In this document: positions 6,166 through 7,932 of the stretch, in pieces
How the letters are laid out: every line of letters begins with the position of its first letter
How positions within the stretch are numbered: position 1 is the stretch's first letter
Origin: an uncultured Bacilli bacterium
Lineage (GTDB): Bacteria > Bacillota_I > Bacilli_A > RF39 > UBA660
Assembly: GCA_934101445.1 (NCBI GenBank)
Contig: CAKORQ010000035.1
Coordinates: forward strand, 1 to 7,932
Direction of reading: 5' to 3'
Length of the DNA stretch: 7,932 bases
Program-made: the position numbers and the translations under genes
The notes under the pieces: model-generated
Databases searched by the model: none
The model's input: the letters and a program-made list of their open reading frames with translations, nothing else
Told to the model about the DNA's origin: nothing

Positions 6166-6242
6166 AACTCTCACTAAAAAGCAAGAAAAAAATATTTATA
6201 AAGTAAGTTTAATATACCCAGAAATCTTAATTATTCTAATAT

Positions 6243-6273
6243 AAAAAATATTATATAACCAGCAATAAATATT
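6243..6273 (-). terminator. Weak candidate terminator after the zinc-ribbon gene
   Basis: On the minus strand AATATTTAT (6273-6265) can pair with ATAATATT (6254-6247) with one bulged base, and six Ts follow (6248-6243, overlapping the stem end). The stem is all A-T, so it is weak. It is the only hairpin-plus-T candidate between the stop codon at 6320 and the ATG at 6084. Confidence 0.3.
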
Positions 6274-6319
6274 AAAAAAGAAATTGATCAAAGTTCTATT
6301 AACCTATTAACTTCTATTT

Positions 6320-6643
6320 TTAAATTCTATCGCCACAATATTTACAATACTTAGAATCTTTATCTATCTTTTTACCACAATGCGCACATGTAATATCATC
6401 ATCACCCGTTAAACCTTTTTTAACTGCTCTAGCGGTGGCCTCAATACTATCAGCGTTAATATCCGTCATATCATCGGCTAAACTCTTTAAAGTATCTTTC
6501 GATTCATCCATCATATTTCTTAAAGATTTAACTTGTTTACTTAGCATTTTCCCTTGTATATTAGGATTTAACATTGTTAAAAAACCACCAACAATTATTA
6601 TAAATGCTAAACCAAAAAGTATCCAAAAAAGTATCTCTATCAT
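6320..6643 (-). CDS. Membrane-anchored zinc-ribbon protein
   Basis: The 107-residue protein has one N-terminal membrane helix (about 3-24). A charged, helical middle with Asp/Lys/Ala-rich segments (about 31-78) may form a coiled coil or stalk. The C-terminus is a zinc ribbon, CAHCGKKIDKDSKYCKYCG, with Cys86, Cys89, Cys100 and Cys103 as a complete four-Cys site. The ribbon should face the cytoplasm if the short N-terminus is outside, but the topology is not certain. Such ribbon-tail proteins are common in Firmicutes and mostly uncharacterised. The start has a strong GGAGGA at 6652-6647. The gene follows the 214-residue protein by 54 bases and may share its transcript with the metal pump; a small hairpin at 6656-6674 stands just before the ribosome site. 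A link to zinc handling is inference from context only. Confidence 0.85.
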   Translation of the reverse strand: MIEILFWILFGLAFIIIVGGFLTMLNPNIQGKMLSKQVKSLRNMMDESKDTLKSLADDMTDINADSIEATARAVKKGLTGDDDITCAHCGKKIDKDSKYCKYCGDRI

Positions 6644-6697
6644 AATTCCTCCGTCTTAAGTTTAACATACTTAAAATATATTTTCTACATTCTTAAA

Positions 6698-7342
6698 TTA
6701 CCTAGTTCTTATAACCTCTTCTTCTTGATATTTATATAGATTTTCTTTCTTATAAACATTATAAAGATTAATATCAGGCAAAACCATCTTATGAGTCCTT
6801 AAATAATTTAAGGCCCCTTCTAAAGAGACATCGGATATTTCATTATTATTAACATCATAATCGCCGCCATCTTTTTTAGTAGGATCAAAACTAGTTATTA
6901 AAGCCTTTGTTTCTACTCCTAGTAAAGAAAAGATTTTACTTAGTTTAACTAACTCATTAAATTCCTTCTCGTCTATCTTCGCTGGTATTTCAACCATTGC
7001 TTTTTTACCCGCTAAAGAATTAGTTAAAACGATATAAATGTAATTTAACTGCTTACCGATAATTGCAGTTTTTAATGTTTTATTTCTCTTAAAGTCATTA
7101 CCTTCTAATTTTAAATCAAACATCTTAGCTAAGACTAAATCTACCGTTTTACCATGACCTCCTAAACCCGGAACCATTACGCCATTTATATCTAGGGCCT
7201 CTTCATTATAAACGCCAATAGTTTGCGTAGGAGTAATTAAAACTACACCGCCAAGTCCAAAAGGAGCATTCGTACCCATTTGTTGATAATAAGCATTTCC
7301 CTCTTGGTAAAATTCTTCTAAATCTAATTTTTTTAAACTCAT
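6698..7342 (-). CDS. Uncharacterised 214-residue protein with a P-loop-like motif, coupled to the metal ATPase gene
   Basis: I do not recognise the family. The protein is soluble, has no Cys or Trp, and is mixed alpha/beta in appearance. It has hydrophobic strands at 32-37 (GVVLITP region), 54-57 (GVMV), 92-95, 101-107 (YIYIVLT) and 147-151 (ALIT). GLGGHGKT at 59-66 fits the Walker A pattern GxxxxGK[ST] and lies between a short strand and a helix (VDLVLAKMF), as in a real P-loop. The best Walker B candidate is ALITSFD (147-153), which is weak. The C-terminal 35 residues are rich in Tyr, Lys and Glu. The ATG at 7342 follows the TAA of the P1B ATPase gene by a single base (TAATATG), and its GGGAG site lies inside the ATPase coding end. 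The two proteins should therefore be made together. The zinc-ribbon gene lies 54 bases downstream. Confidence 0.8.
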   Translation of the reverse strand: MSLKKLDLEEFYQEGNAYYQQMGTNAPFGLGGVVLITPTQTIGVYNEEALDINGVMVPGLGGHGKTVDLVLAKMFDLKLEGNDFKRNKTLKTAIIGKQLNYIYIVLTNSLAGKKAMVEIPAKIDEKEFNELVKLSKIFSLLGVETKALITSFDPTKKDGGDYDVNNNEISDVSLEGALNYLRTHKMVLPDINLYNVYKKENLYKYQEEEVIRTR

Positions 7343-7343
7343 A

Positions 7344-7932
7344 TTAATTTTCTCCCTTAAATTTATGCATAATTCTTAAAGTATTTAAAATTGTAAGTAA
7401 AGTAACTCCTGTATCAGCAAAGACAGCCAACCACATATTAGCAAATCCCCAAACACTTGAAAGCAAGATTATTATTTTAACACTCATCGCAAAAACTAAA
7501 TTTTCTTTAATAATTTTTTTGGTATATTTAGATATATTAATGGCTAAAGGAATTTTTTTTAACTCATCACTCATAAGAACTATATCACTAGCCTCAATGG
7601 CAATATCACTACCAACCCCACCCATTGAAATACCAATATCGGCTCTTTTTAAGACAGGAGCATCATTTATTCCATCGCCTACAAAGATTGTTACACCATT
7701 ATTATTGGCTATAGTCTCAAAAGACTTAAACTTATCCTGGGGTAACATTTCGTATTTAATTTCATCAATACCTAGTTTCTTGCCAATATTTAGGGCCACC
7801 GTCTTTTTATCTCCCGTAAACATATAAGTTTTAATATTATTATTTTTTAACTCTTTAATAGTGTCTTTAGCATTTTCCTTTATTCCATCATTAATAACAA
7901 CTGAGGCCATATGTTTACCATCGATATTTAAG
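7344..7932 (-). CDS. P1B-type heavy-metal ATPase (Zn/Cd/Pb class), C-terminal part, runs off the window
   Basis: The frame is open to the window edge, so only the last 195 or so residues are seen; upstream of Met 7910 it continues as LNIDGKH. This is the end of the ATP-binding domain and the last two membrane helices of an efflux P1B pump (ZntA/CadA relatives). Visible hallmarks are MFTGDKKT (P-domain TGD motif), VGDGINDAPVL (the hinge GDGxND that binds Mg), ADIGISMGG, and GSDIAIEASDIVLM. Numbering from Met 7910, Lys145 in the seventh helix region (AMSVK) and Asp166 in FADTGVTLL match the Lys and Asp that mark the Zn2+/Cd2+/Pb2+ subclass (Lys693 and Asp714 of E. coli ZntA). The copper-type YN and MSxS motifs are absent. 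The N-terminal metal domain, CPC motif and DKTG site lie outside the window. Its stop is one base before the next start. The usual metal-sensing repressor is not visible here. Confidence 0.95.
   Translation of the reverse strand, partial: LNIDGKHMASVVINDGIKENAKDTIKELKNNNIKTYMFTGDKKTVALNIGKKLGIDEIKYEMLPQDKFKSFETIANNNGVTIFVGDGINDAPVLKRADIGISMGGVGSDIAIEASDIVLMSDELKKIPLAINISKYTKKIIKENLVFAMSVKIIILLSSVWGFANMWLAVFADTGVTLLTILNTLRIMHKFKGEN

Noticed and set aside
6435..6659. Open frame of 74 codons on the plus strand
   Set aside because: Antisense shadow of the zinc-ribbon protein gene, which has a strong ribosome site and a four-Cys motif.
7519..7827. Open frame of 102 codons on the plus strand
   Set aside because: Antisense to the P1B ATPase coding region, whose motifs are unmistakable.
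1..7932. tRNA, rRNA, CRISPR, insertion sequence ends or an integrase suggesting a mobile element
   Set aside because: No cloverleaf, repeat-spacer pattern, terminal inverted repeats or transposase or recombinase motifs were seen on either strand.

Overview
This window looks like chromosomal DNA from an uncultured, very AT-rich, low-GC Gram-positive bacterium (Bacillota, Bacilli/Clostridia-like), probably from an animal gut. The evidence is base composition, AT-rich promoters with AGGAG/GGAGG ribosome sites, an XRE regulator and a metal pump of Firmicutes type, and a convincing bile salt hydrolase gene, which is typical of gut residents. All 20 tryptophan codons in the intact genes are TGG, so the standard bacterial code applies and not the mycoplasma code. 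Every recognisable gene lies on the minus strand, so transcription runs from high to low coordinates.

Reading in the direction of transcription: (1) 7932-6320 holds the C-terminal part of a Zn/Cd/Pb-type P1B ATPase, a nearly overlapping 214-residue protein of unknown family with a P-loop-like motif, and a small membrane-anchored zinc-ribbon protein. (2) 6084-3691 is a run of poorly characterised genes, two of them damaged. A small membrane-anchored protein is split by a frameshift in an A8 tract. Next come a 277-residue protein of unknown function with a CxxC pair, a decayed flavodoxin-fold NAD(P)H-dependent FMN reductase, and a three-helix membrane protein. A hairpin plus T7 ends this run at 3682-3650. 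(3) 3586-1292 is a compact three-gene operon: bile salt hydrolase, a PPC/DUF296 protein, and a YjdF/DUF2238-like membrane protein. A 51-codon small ORF follows. (4) 1054-395 is a monocistronic class III Fic AMP-transferase with its own promoter, and a terminator whose stem begins inside the last codons of the gene. (5) 330-1 is the start of an XRE-type regulator that runs off the window.

The parts that hang together functionally are the bile salt hydrolase operon (a candidate bile-response unit) and the metal pump with its downstream partners. No tRNA, rRNA, CRISPR array, insertion sequence or integrase was seen. I found no clear new defence or mobile system. The most useful leads are the homopolymer frameshift, the gene set joined to the bile salt hydrolase, and the unknown P-loop-like protein coupled to the metal pump.
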